DNA of 64,000 nucleotides from Pseudomonas protegens CHA0 (GTDB taxonomy: Bacteria; Pseudomonadota; Gammaproteobacteria; Pseudomonadales; Pseudomonadaceae), in assembly GCF_000397205.1 (NCBI RefSeq), contig NC_021237.1, positions 4,155,001 through 4,219,000 on the forward strand, written 5' to 3'. A program made the translations under genes and the position numbers. Positions 1-12,301 of this stretch are shown piece by piece. The notes beneath the pieces were generated by a model that had not been told where the DNA came from, made no database searches, and saw only the letters and a list, made by a program, of their open reading frames with translations. Numbering within the stretch: position 1 is the stretch's first letter; every line of letters starts with the position of its first letter.

Positions 1-529
1 GGTCGGCGAACAGCTCATGCAGCGGCGATTCGTGGTCCAGGTTGGGGTCGAGCTTGCGCTGGGCGTCCACTTGATCGGGGAAGGCGGCGAAGGTGCCGGC
101 GGCCACGGCCGGGCTGTCGACCACGGTGATCACCGCATCGACGGTGCAGGCACTGCGGATTTCCGGCCACTGGAAGGCCTGGACCAGAGGCTTGGGCAGC
201 GCCAGGCCGGAGGTCTCGATGAGGATGTGGTCCAGGTCGCCGCGGCGCGCCACCAGTTCGCGCATCACCGGGAAGAACTCCTCCTGCACGGTGCAGCACA
301 GGCAACCGTTGGCCAGCTCGTAGACTCGGCCGCTGGCCTCTTCCTCGGTGCAGCCGATGGCGCATTGCTTGAGGATTTCGCCGTCGATGCCCAGCTCGCC
401 GAATTCGTTGACGATCACCGCAATGCGCCGGCCCTGGGCGTTGTCCAGCATGTGCCGGAGCAAGGTGGTCTTACCCGAGCCAAGGAAGCCGGTGACGATG
501 GTGACGGGAAGTTTGGCCAGTGTTTTCAT
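1..529 (-). CDS. cobW: CobW-type GTP-binding metallochaperone, 3' part outside the window
   Basis: This is a G3E-family P-loop GTPase associated with cobalamin synthesis, thought to assist cobalt delivery. The visible 176 N-terminal residues begin MKTLAKLPVTIVTGFLGSGK and contain the Walker A motif GFLGSGKTT. The CxCC metal-binding motif of the family follows in the context NGCLCC. The C-terminal half lies beyond position 1. The ATG at 529 is chosen because the P-loop follows at the usual distance. A cobalamin riboswitch on the same strand lies upstream, so expression should fall when B12 is abundant. That upstream riboswitch separates CobW from other G3E paralogues such as YjiA or zinc-responsive ZigA-like proteins. 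Family assignment is firm; the exact metal specificity is inferred from context. Confidence 0.92.
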   Translation of the reverse strand, partial: MKTLAKLPVTIVTGFLGSGKTTLLRHMLDNAQGRRIAVIVNEFGELGIDGEILKQCAIGCTEEEASGRVYELANGCLCCTVQEEFFPVMRELVARRGDLDHILIETSGLALPKPLVQAFQWPEIRSACTVDAVITVVDSPAVAAGTFAAFPDQVDAQRKLDPNLDHESPLHELFAD

Positions 530-635
530 CGGATGCCCTTTGGCAAAAGGAGGCGGGCAAACGGGACGAGAACCGCAACGCCGGGCGCGCGGAGATTTCG
601 CCACCGGATCACCCCGCCCGGTTGTAGTGAGAATC

Positions 636-838
636 TTGGATCGAGGCAGGTCTCCTGGCTGAGGGCTTGCCAGTCGTCGGACCGGCGATTGCTGCGCCTT
701 CCCACCGGCGTCGTCGACGCCCATGCAGTGGCCTTGCAGCAATCGAACCCTTCACAGTTGCGGGGGCAGCCGCGGCATCGACCGCGTTCCCTTCTTAGCT
801 TCGACCCGTGGCCGAAGAACCTCGAAAGCGCAAGGCTA
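636..838 (-). ncRNA. Cobalamin riboswitch upstream of cobW
   Basis: Read on the minus strand, the segment has the conserved pieces of an adenosylcobalamin riboswitch: GGGAACGCGGT near 789, then the hallmark GCTGCCCCCGCAACTG (about 753-768), and the 3' element AGCCAGGAGACCTGCC (about 646-661). It lies about 105 bases before the cobW start. I see no clear U-tract terminator between the riboswitch and cobW, so control may be at ribosome access. Boundaries are estimated by eye. Confidence 0.93.
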
Positions 839-873
839 CGCAGAGCCAGGGGGACGGTCAATCGACAATGCGC

Positions 874-915
874 CCGTAGCAGCCGGCTTGCCGGCGAAAG
901 GGCCATTGAACCTTG
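874..915 (+). repeat. REP-like half palindrome between the two riboswitches
   Basis: The segment resembles the GTAGGAGCCGGCTTGCCGGCGAA element repeated elsewhere in this window, with one change (GTAGCAG). The inner CCGGCTTGCCGG palindrome is intact. Only one arm of the usual inverted pair is present. It separates two divergently transcribed leaders. Confidence 0.6.
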
Positions 916-985
916 CACGAGCGCGGCGCACACCTGCGCAGCGGTCACGGCAATTGACGCCCCTGCCCCGCCCATGATCTCCTAC

Positions 986-1196
986 ACACCTTGTTACGGG
1001 TGCCCCTTACAGGGTGAAACGGGAAACCGGTGAATCACGTGCTTAACTAAAAAGCCGTGGCCAGTCCGGTGCTGCCCCCGCAACGGTAAGCGAGCGAAGT
1101 GTCAGATCCACTGTGCCAAGGCATGGGAAGGCGACACTTGCTGGCACGGCATGACACAGCCCTGCCCCTCGCAAGCCCGGAGACCGGCCCGCAACA
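986..1196 (+). ncRNA. Cobalamin riboswitch upstream of cbtB-cbtA
   Basis: The segment contains GGGTGCCC near 998, GGGAAACCGGTG near 1020, the hallmark GCTGCCCCCGCAACGG (about 1071-1086), a GGGAAGG element near 1125, and the closing CCCGGAGACCGGCC (about 1176-1189). This is a textbook B12 aptamer. A strong terminator hairpin follows at 1233-1262, so the switch probably acts by transcription termination ahead of the cobalt-transporter genes. Confidence 0.95.
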
Positions 1197-1232
1197 CTTA
1201 CATAACAACCCGCGGTGGGCGGGCGCTGTTGC

Positions 1233-1262
1233 AAACCCTGCGTGGCCATCACGCGGGGTTTT
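1233..1262 (+). terminator. Intrinsic terminator serving as riboswitch expression platform
   Basis: A 12-bp stem with one G-U pair (arms 1233-1244 and 1250-1261) encloses the loop GCCAT and ends in TTTT. It lies about 40 bases 3' of the aptamer and 40 bases before cbtB, the position expected for B12-dependent premature termination. Confidence 0.8.
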
Positions 1263-1302
1263 CCTGCGCCTCTACCCCGCTGACACTCCAGAGGGAAGCG
1301 CC

Positions 1303-1491
1303 ATGTCGATCATCAGCAGCACCAGCCACTCCGCCAGCACGACCTCCACCCTGAGCCAGCGCCTGGTGGCCGCCATCGGCGCCTCGATCCTCGGCGCGTG
1401 CCTGGTGTACTTCGCCGGCTTCTCCCACATCGAGGCGGTGCACAACGCGGCTCACGACACCCGCCACAGCGCCGCCTTCCCTTGCCATTGA
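1303..1491 (+). CDS. cbtB: CbtB, small subunit of putative cobalt transporter
   Basis: This is a 62-residue protein with one membrane span (LVAAIGASILGACLVYFAGF) and a C-terminal tail rich in histidine, with HIEAVHNAAHDTRH close to the end. That layout is typical of CbtB, the small partner of CbtA in B12-regulated cobalt uptake; the histidines are presumed to bind cobalt. The start has a good GAGGGAAG ribosome site 6-8 bases upstream. The gene is preceded by a cobalamin riboswitch and terminator and followed 11 bases later by cbtA. Confidence 0.92.
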   Translation: MSIISSTSHSASTTSTLSQRLVAAIGASILGACLVYFAGFSHIEAVHNAAHDTRHSAAFPCH

Positions 1492-1502
1492 GACCTGCCG
1501 AC

Positions 1503-2204
1503 ATGATCAAGCGTATCGCGCAAACCGCAGGTTTCACCGGCCTCTTGGCCGCCCTGCTGCTGACCCTGCTGCAAAGCTTCTGGGTCGCCCCGTTGATCCT
1601 GCAGGCGGAAACCTATGAAAAGGCCCCCGCGGCCGAAGTCCATGAGCACGCCGAAGGCGCCATGGCCGCCCACAGCCACGATGCCGAAGCCTGGGAGCCG
1701 GAAGACGGCTGGCAGCGCGTGCTGTCCACCACCGGAGGCAACCTGGTGGTGGCCGTGGGCTTCGCCCTGATGCTGGCCGGCCTCTACACCCTGCGCGCGC
1801 CGAACCGCACGTCCCAGGGCCTGCTCTGGGGCCTGGCCGGCTATGCCACCTTCTGCCTGGCGCCGACCCTGGGCCTGCCGCCGGAACTGCCGGGCACCGC
1901 CGCAGCCGACCTGGCACAGCGGCAGATCTGGTGGGTCGGCACCGCCGCCTCCACCGCTGTGGGCATTGCCCTGATCGTGTTCGCCCGCAACTGGCTGCTG
2001 AAGATCCTGGGCGCGACCATCATCGCCGTACCCCACGTGATCGGCGCGCCGCAGCCGGAAGTGCATTCGATGCTGGCCCCGGAAGAACTGGAAGCGCAAT
2101 TCAAGATCGCCTCGCAGCTGACCAATGCGGCCTTCTGGCTGGCCCTCGGGCTGATCAGCGCCTGGTTGTTCCGGCGCAAGAGCGCGGGCCAGTACTCGGC
2201 ATGA
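1503..2204 (+). CDS. cbtA: CbtA, cobalt transporter membrane subunit
   Basis: This is a 233-residue inner-membrane protein of the CbtA family, predicted from B12-riboswitch control to import cobalt. The sequence shows about five hydrophobic segments. A histidine/glutamate-rich loop follows the first span (HEHAEGAMAAHSHD, near residues 45-60), a likely metal-entry site. The gene lies 11 bases after cbtB, and its TGA overlaps the ATG of the next gene as ATGA, so translational coupling is likely. Family assignment is strong; transport itself is known only by inference for this family. Confidence 0.92.
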   Translation: MIKRIAQTAGFTGLLAALLLTLLQSFWVAPLILQAETYEKAPAAEVHEHAEGAMAAHSHDAEAWEPEDGWQRVLSTTGGNLVVAVGFALMLAGLYTLRAPNRTSQGLLWGLAGYATFCLAPTLGLPPELPGTAAADLAQRQIWWVGTAASTAVGIALIVFARNWLLKILGATIIAVPHVIGAPQPEVHSMLAPEELEAQFKIASQLTNAAFWLALGLISAWLFRRKSAGQYSA

Positions 2205-2614
2205 TCGAAGTGAGCGCAGCGCCGACCCTGGTGGTCGGCCTGGGCTGCCAGAAAGGCTGCCCGGTGACCACGCTGCGCGCCTTGCTCGACCAGGTCCTGG
2301 CGGCGCACCAGTGGCAAGCCCGGCAGGTCCTGGCCCTGGCCAGCATCGACCTCAAGCGCAACGAACCCGGCCTGCTGCAACTGGCGGAGCAACTGGAACT
2401 GCCGCTGACCTGTTTCAGCAGCGGCCAGCTCGCCCCCTTTGCCCTGCGCCTGAGCCACCGCTCGCAAATCGCCTTCGAACGTACCGGCTGCTACGGCGTG
2501 GCCGAAAGTGCCGCCCTGGCCCTGGCCGAACAGCTGTCACCCGGCCCGGCCACACTGCTTGTTCCCCGGCAAAAATACGCCCAAGCCACCCTGGCATTGG
2601 TCGCCGCCCGGTAG
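2201..2614 (+). CDS. cobE: Cobalamin biosynthesis protein CobE (CbiG C-terminal-like)
   Basis: This 137-residue protein matches the CobE / CbiG C-terminal domain, with the N-terminal motif VVGLGCQKGCP, the segment LASIDLKRNEPGL and the later CYGVAESAALA. CobE acts in the aerobic cobalamin pathway around precorrin conversion, although its exact reaction is unsettled. It starts inside the end of cbtA (ATGA overlap) and is followed 83 bases later by cobM, so the riboswitch probably controls the whole series. Confidence 0.9.
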   Translation: MIEVSAAPTLVVGLGCQKGCPVTTLRALLDQVLAAHQWQARQVLALASIDLKRNEPGLLQLAEQLELPLTCFSSGQLAPFALRLSHRSQIAFERTGCYGVAESAALALAEQLSPGPATLLVPRQKYAQATLALVAAR

Positions 2615-2697
2615 AATCCCCGATAATCCCCGCCTTCGATCATGAGCAATCTTCATCTGAAGCACGGCTCCCGACCTTTTTTTCACAGGACACAGCC

Positions 2698-3444
2698 ATG
2701 ACTGTCTATTTCATCGGCGCCGGCCCCGGCGACCCGGAACTGATCACCGTCAAGGGCCAGCGCCTGATCCATCGTTGCCCGGTGATCATCTACGCCGGCT
2801 CCCTGGTCCCCCAGGCAGTGCTCGACGGGCACCGCGCGGAGCGGGTGATCAATAGCGCCGAACTGCACCTGGAGCAGATCATCGAGGCCATCAAGCAGGC
2901 CCATGCCCGGGGCCAGGACGTGGCCCGGGTGCATTCCGGCGACCCGAGCCTGTATGGCGCCATCGGCGAGCAGATCCGCTGCCTGCGGGAGCTGGGCATC
3001 CCCTTCGAGATCATCCCCGGGGTCACCGCCACCGCCGCCTGCGCTGCCCTGCTGGGGGCCGAACTGACCCTGCCGGACGTCTCCCAAAGCGTGATTCTTA
3101 CCCGCTACGCGGACAAGACCGCGATGCCTGCCGGCGAGGATTTCGCCAGCCTGGCGGCCCACGGCGCCACCATGGCCATTCACCTGGGGGTCAATCACCT
3201 GCCGAAGATCGTTGCCGAGTTGCTGCCCCACTACGGCGCAGACTGCCCGATTGCAGTGGTGCACCGCGCCACCTGGCCGGATCAGGACTGGGCCCTGGGA
3301 ACCCTGGCGGACATCGTCGATCAGGTGGCGGCCAAGGGTTTTCGGCGCACGGCACTGATCCTGGTGGGCCGGGTGCTGGCCACGGATGCATTCAGCGAAT
3401 CGTCGCTGTACCGCGCCGGGCACGCACACCTCTACCGCCCCTGA
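2698..3444 (+). CDS. cobM: Precorrin-4 C(11)-methyltransferase
   Basis: This 248-residue SAM-dependent methyltransferase adds a methyl group at C-11 of precorrin-4 in the aerobic corrin pathway. It has the family start VYFIGAGPGDPELITVKG, the VHSGDPSLYGA motif and the IPGVTA motif of tetrapyrrole methylases. Its length is normal. The ATG at 2698 follows an AGGA site by eight bases. It follows cobE in the same direction and ends before two REP pairs and a shared terminator. CobM rather than CobJ or CobI is supported by overall similarity to the CobM/CbiF group. Confidence 0.94.
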   Translation: MTVYFIGAGPGDPELITVKGQRLIHRCPVIIYAGSLVPQAVLDGHRAERVINSAELHLEQIIEAIKQAHARGQDVARVHSGDPSLYGAIGEQIRCLRELGIPFEIIPGVTATAACAALLGAELTLPDVSQSVILTRYADKTAMPAGEDFASLAAHGATMAIHLGVNHLPKIVAELLPHYGADCPIAVVHRATWPDQDWALGTLADIVDQVAAKGFRRTALILVGRVLATDAFSESSLYRAGHAHLYRP

Positions 3445-3453
3445 CACACACCC

Positions 3454-3658
3454 TGTGTAGGAGCTGGCTTGCCAGCGAAGGCGATCTTGGCATCGTGCAA
3501 GGCTTGAGGGCCCATTCGCCGGCAAGCCGGCTCCTACGAGGTGGGAGTTCCTATGTTGCCGCGCTGGACGCTTTGTAGGAGCTGGCTTGCCAGCGAAGGC
3601 GATCTGGGAATTGGTGCAAGGCTCTAGCGCCCTTTCGCCGGCAAGCCGGCTCCTACGG
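3454..3658. repeat. Two tandem REP pairs downstream of cobM
   Basis: Two units (3455-3539 and 3574-3657) each contain TGTAGGAGCTGGCTTGCCAG and an inverted partner CCGGCAAGCCGGCTCCTACG separated by about 45 bases. They are nearly identical copies. This is the common Pseudomonas REP doublet and can fold into a large cruciform or stabilise the 3' end of the mRNA. Confidence 0.88.
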
Positions 3659-3688
3659 AGGCTTTGGGGGGAGCTGGCTTGGGGGCAT

Positions 3689-3720
3689 AAAAAAACGGCG
3701 CTCACGGGGCGCCGTTTTTT
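3689..3720. terminator. Bidirectional terminator between cobM and nfuA
   Basis: The hairpin has arms AACGGCGC and GCGCCGTT, with runs of A on the left and T on the right, so it can end transcription from both strands. It sits between two convergent genes, 19 bases from the nfuA stop codon. Confidence 0.88.
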
Positions 3721-3738
3721 CAAGTCGCAGCGAACGCC

Positions 3739-4380
<642 letters not shown>

Positions 4381-4409
4381 CTAGTATTTTTGTCGGGATA
4401 GACTTTGGT

Positions 4410-4464
4410 ATAGAGCGTCCCCGGGCCGCGCCAAGGCGCAGTCCGGGGGCGATGACAGCTCTAT
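4410..4464. other. Nested palindrome between nfuA and cti
   Basis: The outer arms ATAGAGC/GCTCTAT, the middle arms CCCCGG/CCGGGG and the inner arms GCGCC/GGCGC are nested around AA, giving a long imperfect hairpin just beyond the cti stop codon. There is no U-tract on the minus strand, so it may be a 3' stabiliser or a Rho-assisted end rather than a classic terminator. Confidence 0.45.
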
Positions 4465-4465
4465 G

Positions 4466-6757
4466 TCAGAGGTTTTCGTAACGGTTCATGTCCAGGACCC
4501 CGGCTTCCACCGGGTCGGTTTCCTGCAGGTAGCGGGTCTGGTCATGGAAGTACTGCCAGAACTGCGGATGGCTGCGGCGGATGCCCCAGCGCTCGACGAT
4601 CCTCTCGAAGCTGGCGGCGTCCCGGGCCGCCTGCATGGCGTCGACGAACTCCGGCACTTGCCCGGCCGGTACGTTGAACATGAAGTTCGGATAGCTGCTG
4701 AGAATCCCCGGAAATATGGTCAGGGTGTCCAGCCCCGGCTGATAGCGCAGCGACTCGCCGAGCATGAAGGCCACGTTACTGTGGGCGCGGTTGCGCAGCA
4801 TGCTGTAGAACTCGCGCTTGCCGCTGGCGGTCTGGACACGCAGCAGGGTCGCTTCCGGCAACTGTTCGATGACCTTGAGGCCCGCCGCCGGGCGCGATGC
4901 CAGGCGGCTCAGGGCCTGCTCGGCATCCTGCAGCGCCGGGTCGATGTTCGGGCGTGAGCAGTAGGCGCTGTCACAGCGGTTGATCGGATCCGGCTTGGCG
5001 TTGAGGTCGCCATAGCGGGCCAGCAACTGGTTGGCGAAGTCCTTTTTCGGGTCCTTGAGGTCGAGCTTCAGCGCGCTGCGCTTGTCGTCGTCGATGGACT
5101 CGTAATCCAGCCACATCTTGAACTTGCCACTGTTCTGGTACCAATCGTCGAGGAAATCCTCGCGAGTGCCGGCGGGCATCAGGCGCAGGAAGTTCTGCTC
5201 CGCGCCATTGCGGATCAGGTCGAAGTACAACCGGGTCTGGGCCTGGTGGGAGACGTTGCCGAACACGTCGAAGTTCACCGCCAATTGATAGTAGGTGCGC
5301 TCCAGCAGCGGGTAGTCGAACAGCCACATCGTCTGTGGCACTTCGCCGATCAGGCCCTTGGTCACCGAGGCGCTGTCGAAGTGGCGGAAGATGCTCAGCA
5401 GCGCGTTGTCGTTGCCGGCCCACAGGGTCGACCAGCTGGGCGCCGGCGAATCGGCATAGGAATCGCGGCGCAGGGCCTCGTACTCGTTGCGCTTGTCGCG
5501 ATAGGCCAGCCACAGGCTGAGCACGCTGCCGACGTCGTCGTTCTGCCCGGGCATGGCCAGCAACGGCGTGGCCTGGCCGCGATAGGCCGGGTCGGTGATG
5601 TACAGGTCATGTTCGGGGGCCTGGAACAGCGCCCAGAAGTTGTCGCGGATCACGTCGGTGGCGATCTGCCCGCGGCACACCGGGCCACGGATAAAGGTGC
5701 GCACGAAGTATTCGGCGTTATCCAGCATGAACTGGTAGCGGGCCTTGGCCGGAATCGCCTCGAAGGTCTCGAACGGGTTGGCCCGGCGCGCCGGCCCGTA
5801 GCCCGGCAGGGCCGTGACCTGCCAGTCGCCGCTGTAGAACAGGGACTTGACCCGGGCCATCTTCGCCGCGCTCAGCGGGTAGGTGATATGGGTCTTGTGC
5901 ACGATCACCCCTTGCACCGGCCACAGGCGGTAGTACACCTGGGTGCCCGGGTCGTCGTTGGGGCGACGGGTGTTGATCAGGTCGATGGGCTGGCCACTGG
6001 GGGTACGGGAACGCACCCACTGGAAGAAATGCCCCGGCTCGCCGCCTTCAAAATAGAGATGGGCGAGGAACAAGTGTTCGTAGAGCCAGCGCGCCACCAG
6101 GCTCTCCCGGGCGCCAGGGGCGTTGAGCAGGTTTTCCCACTGAGCCACTTGCAGGCTTTCCCGGGCACTGGGGGCCAGGCCTTGCTCGTCGATGGGCGCG
6201 CCCGAGGCCAGCCAGCGTTGCAGGGTCAGGTATTGCTGATCGGTCAGGCCGGTGACCGCCAGGGGCATGCCTTCCTTGGGGTGAGCCCCGGCATAGGCGT
6301 CGAACTCCGCCGGCTGCGGGCACATGTTCTCGCGGCTCAGGCCCAGGGCGATCTCGCTGGGCAACTTGGCGTTGGGTTGCAGCGGGGTGCGATGGCCCAG
6401 TTCCAGCATGCGCGCCATCAGCGCCGCCTGGCTGCCCTGGGCGTCAAGCACCGAATAGAAGCCCTTCTGCTGCCAGGCACGCTGGCCAGTGGCGTCATAG
6501 AACAGCCGCGTAGGCGCTTGGGCCTTGCTGCGCTCGCCGTCGTACACCGGAATCTTCGAAGCACCGCGGCTGGCCCCTTCGCCACTGCCCAGGTTGAGCT
6601 GACAGGCGGAGTCGTAACAGGCATGACAGGCCACGCATTTCTCGGTAAAGATCGGCTGGATGTCGCGGGTATAGGAAATCGCCGGCGCCGGACCTTGTGC
6701 CAGGCACACTGAACTCAGAAGCAGCAGCGCGCTGCTGACGATAAAACGAAACGGCAT
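4466..6757 (-). CDS. cti: Fatty acid cis/trans isomerase
   Basis: This 763-residue periplasmic heme protein converts cis-unsaturated fatty acids of membrane lipids to trans forms, stiffening the membrane during solvent or heat stress. It begins with a signal peptide (MPFRFIVSSALLLLSSVCLA). The cytochrome-type heme motif CVACH lies near residue 42 in CVACHACYDSACQL, as in known Cti proteins. Length is typical. The ATG at 6757 is preferred over one 34 codons upstream because it places the signal peptide at the N-terminus. The gene is monocistronic and divergent from metH. Cti is known to be constitutive and regulated by substrate access. Confidence 0.95.
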   Translation of the reverse strand: MPFRFIVSSALLLLSSVCLAQGPAPAISYTRDIQPIFTEKCVACHACYDSACQLNLGSGEGASRGASKIPVYDGERSKAQAPTRLFYDATGQRAWQQKGFYSVLDAQGSQAALMARMLELGHRTPLQPNAKLPSEIALGLSRENMCPQPAEFDAYAGAHPKEGMPLAVTGLTDQQYLTLQRWLASGAPIDEQGLAPSARESLQVAQWENLLNAPGARESLVARWLYEHLFLAHLYFEGGEPGHFFQWVRSRTPSGQPIDLINTRRPNDDPGTQVYYRLWPVQGVIVHKTHITYPLSAAKMARVKSLFYSGDWQVTALPGYGPARRANPFETFEAIPAKARYQFMLDNAEYFVRTFIRGPVCRGQIATDVIRDNFWALFQAPEHDLYITDPAYRGQATPLLAMPGQNDDVGSVLSLWLAYRDKRNEYEALRRDSYADSPAPSWSTLWAGNDNALLSIFRHFDSASVTKGLIGEVPQTMWLFDYPLLERTYYQLAVNFDVFGNVSHQAQTRLYFDLIRNGAEQNFLRLMPAGTREDFLDDWYQNSGKFKMWLDYESIDDDKRSALKLDLKDPKKDFANQLLARYGDLNAKPDPINRCDSAYCSRPNIDPALQDAEQALSRLASRPAAGLKVIEQLPEATLLRVQTASGKREFYSMLRNRAHSNVAFMLGESLRYQPGLDTLTIFPGILSSYPNFMFNVPAGQVPEFVDAMQAARDAASFERIVERWGIRRSHPQFWQYFHDQTRYLQETDPVEAGVLDMNRYENL

Positions 6758-6839
6758 GTCCCTGGTCCCGAAAGAAAAAAACGCCGCGATTCTACCGGTC
6801 TCACTCCTCGACCAACATGAGCGATATTCATGCAAAAAC

Positions 6840-6880
6840 CACGCATGCCGCAAAACCATGCAGGTTTGCTATGATCGCCG
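6840..6880 (+). promoter_or_regulatory. Putative metH promoter
   Basis: A TATGAT hexamer at 6870-6875 lies about 36 bases before the metH start, so a short leader is expected. The -35 region is not clear (GCAAAA about 17 bases upstream). The leader is too short for a SAH or B12 riboswitch. Confidence 0.35.
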
Positions 6881-6911
6881 CCCTTCGTAATGGCCTTACC
6901 AGGTAGTTCTC

Positions 6912-10622
<3,711 letters not shown>

Positions 10623-10631
10623 CCCAGACGC

Positions 10632-10697
10632 GGTAGGAGCCGGCTTGCCGGCGAAGGCGGTCCCCGGGGCCTCTTCGCTGGCAAGCCCATTCCTGCA
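10632..10697. repeat. REP doublet downstream of metH
   Basis: GGTAGGAGCCGGCTTGCCGG is followed after about 24 bases by a diverged inverted partner (TTCGCTGGCAAGCCCATTCC). It belongs to the same family as the copies at 3454 and 14884. Confidence 0.8.
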
Positions 10698-10761
10698 ACC
10701 GCCCGCCACCCCGGGCGGCATTGTCTATGCTCTGTTGACACCCAATCGTGTCGAGGGATTT

Positions 10762-10983
10762 ATGGACGATCCAAGCAAGGACAATCAGCCTCCGACCTTC
10801 CTGCAGATGCTGCAAAGCGTGCTGGCCGCCGCCTTCGGCGTACAGAGCGGGAAGAACCGCGCCCGCGACTTCAGCCATGGCAAGCCCAGCCACTTCATCG
10901 TGCTGGGCATTCTGTTCACCACCCTGTTTGTTCTGGTGCTGCTGGGCATCGCCAACCTGGCGATGCACCTGGCGGGGGTCTGA
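10762..10983 (+). CDS. DUF2970 small membrane protein
   Basis: This 73-residue protein has a polar N-terminal half containing FLQMLQSVLAAAFGVQSGKN, then HFIVLGILFTTLFVLVLLGI as a single membrane span. That is the DUF2970 pattern found across gamma- and betaproteobacteria. Its function is unknown. The ATG at 10762 follows a GAGGGA site. It stands alone between metH and a convergent binding-protein gene, with only seven bases to the latter's stop codon. Confidence 0.8.
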   Translation: MDDPSKDNQPPTFLQMLQSVLAAAFGVQSGKNRARDFSHGKPSHFIVLGILFTTLFVLVLLGIANLAMHLAGV

Positions 10984-10990
10984 AGCGGCG

Positions 10991-12076
10991 TCAGCGCAGC
11001 AACAGCTGCAAACCGAAGGGATAGCGGTAGCTGTCCGGCTTGCCTTGGGCGGACAGCCCGCGAAAATCGACCCTGGTGCCCACCTGATCCCCCAGGCGCA
11101 GCAACTGCCGGGCCTGGGCCGGGGTCAATGCCTGGAACAGCGACAGCTGCCAATCCGGCCCGCCCAGGCGCCGGGCGTCCAGCCCCAGGGCATCATCGTG
11201 CAACGCCACCAGGGCCCAGCCCCCCAGGGTGAAGTGCCCCGCCTCCAGCACCGACAACTTGCCGTCGATCAGGGCCTGCAAGGCCTCGGGCGAACTGTTG
11301 ACCCCACTGAACAGCAGATCCGTTCCCGGCTTGCGGCCCAGTTCCCGGGCCGCTTGCATGGCCCCCAGGGCCATTTCGTCATTGGCCGACCAGACCAGTT
11401 GGGTTTTCGGGTAGCGCTTGAGCAACTGTTGCGCCTGGCGGTAGGCGCGCTCCCGGTTCCATTCGCCATAGACCAACTGACGCAAATGCACCTGCGGGTA
11501 TTCGGCCAGGGCCCGGCGCAAGCCGCGCTCGCGCAACTGCGCCGCAGGTGTGACCTTGAGCCCGGAAAATGCAAGGAGTTCGATGCCGTGCCCTGCCGGG
11601 ACCGGCCCAAGCTTGTGCAGCAGCTCCTTGAGCATGCGGTAGCCGGCTTCCTCATCGTCGCCCACCATGCTGCCGATCCAGTCCGAATAGTTCTGCCGGC
11701 TCTGCCCGATCAGTTCCCGCTGGTCCAGGGTCAAAGGGCTGTTGACGATAAACAGCTTGGTCCCGGAGCCCTGGGACAGACGCAGGATCTGCGGAGCCAC
11801 GTACTGTTCGTTCACCAGCATCAGGTAATCGGGTTTGTCGCGGCCCTGGAACAGCTCCCGGGCCTGCTGCAGAGTGCTCTGCGGATCGCGCTCGGCATAG
11901 AGGATGCGCAGGTCAAGCCCCAGGTCCCGGGCCGCGGCCTGCATGAACTGCGAATAACTGACCCAGAAGGTCTCCGTGGAATTGCCGGGATTGAGAAACA
12001 CCACCGATGTGGCATGAGCGACCGCCCAGAACGGCAGACTCAGGCACAACAGCCACTTGCACAGACGCTTGAACAT
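10991..12076 (-). CDS. Orphan periplasmic sugar-type binding protein
   Basis: This 361-residue protein has a signal peptide (MFKRLCKWLLCLSLPFWAVA, cut near AHA) and the fold signature of type I periplasmic binding proteins: VVFLNPGN at the start, ANDEMALGAMQAARELG in the second lobe, and FSGVNSSPEALQAL near the C-terminus. No permease or ATPase gene is adjacent, so it may be a sensor for a kinase or chemoreceptor rather than a transporter part. The start at 12076 is chosen because it places the signal peptide at the N-terminus. The ligand is not identifiable. Confidence 0.75.
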   Translation of the reverse strand: MFKRLCKWLLCLSLPFWAVAHATSVVFLNPGNSTETFWVSYSQFMQAAARDLGLDLRILYAERDPQSTLQQARELFQGRDKPDYLMLVNEQYVAPQILRLSQGSGTKLFIVNSPLTLDQRELIGQSRQNYSDWIGSMVGDDEEAGYRMLKELLHKLGPVPAGHGIELLAFSGLKVTPAAQLRERGLRRALAEYPQVHLRQLVYGEWNRERAYRQAQQLLKRYPKTQLVWSANDEMALGAMQAARELGRKPGTDLLFSGVNSSPEALQALIDGKLSVLEAGHFTLGGWALVALHDDALGLDARRLGGPDWQLSLFQALTPAQARQLLRLGDQVGTRVDFRGLSAQGKPDSYRYPFGLQLLLR

Positions 12077-12187
12077 TACGAGAAGAGCCCCAGAATTTCG
12101 CCCAGGCAGTATAACTGGCAAAGTGCTGGCCAACGGCGGCAAATTGTCATGATTGTCCGACAATTCAGGCTCTTTTTTATCGCTCGA

Positions 12188-12301
12188 CTACTGGTGACTG
12201 ACCCAGAACACGGCCGTACCCACGACCAGTATGATCAGAAAGAGAATGGCCCAAGCATCAACGCTACTGTCACTTTTCCTTACTTTGGTTGGATGGCTCA
12301 T
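12188..12301 (-). CDS. 37-residue single-span membrane peptide
   Basis: A short reading frame, found by eye, encodes MSHPTKVRKSDSS, then a hydrophobic segment WAILFLIILVVGTAVFWV, ending SHQ. The start is preceded by AGAGGCG at a proper distance on the minus strand. Basic residues before the span predict the N-terminus in the cytoplasm. It sits upstream of the binding-protein gene (111 bases) and is divergent from the sulfite reductase-type gene. The clean span and ribosome site favour a real gene; function is unknown. Confidence 0.6.
   Translation of the reverse strand: MSHPTKVRKSDSSVDAWAILFLIILVVGTAVFWVSHQ

Noticed and set aside
6780-6911. SAH or cobalamin riboswitch before metH
   Set aside because: The leader is short and lacks the conserved boxes of either class.
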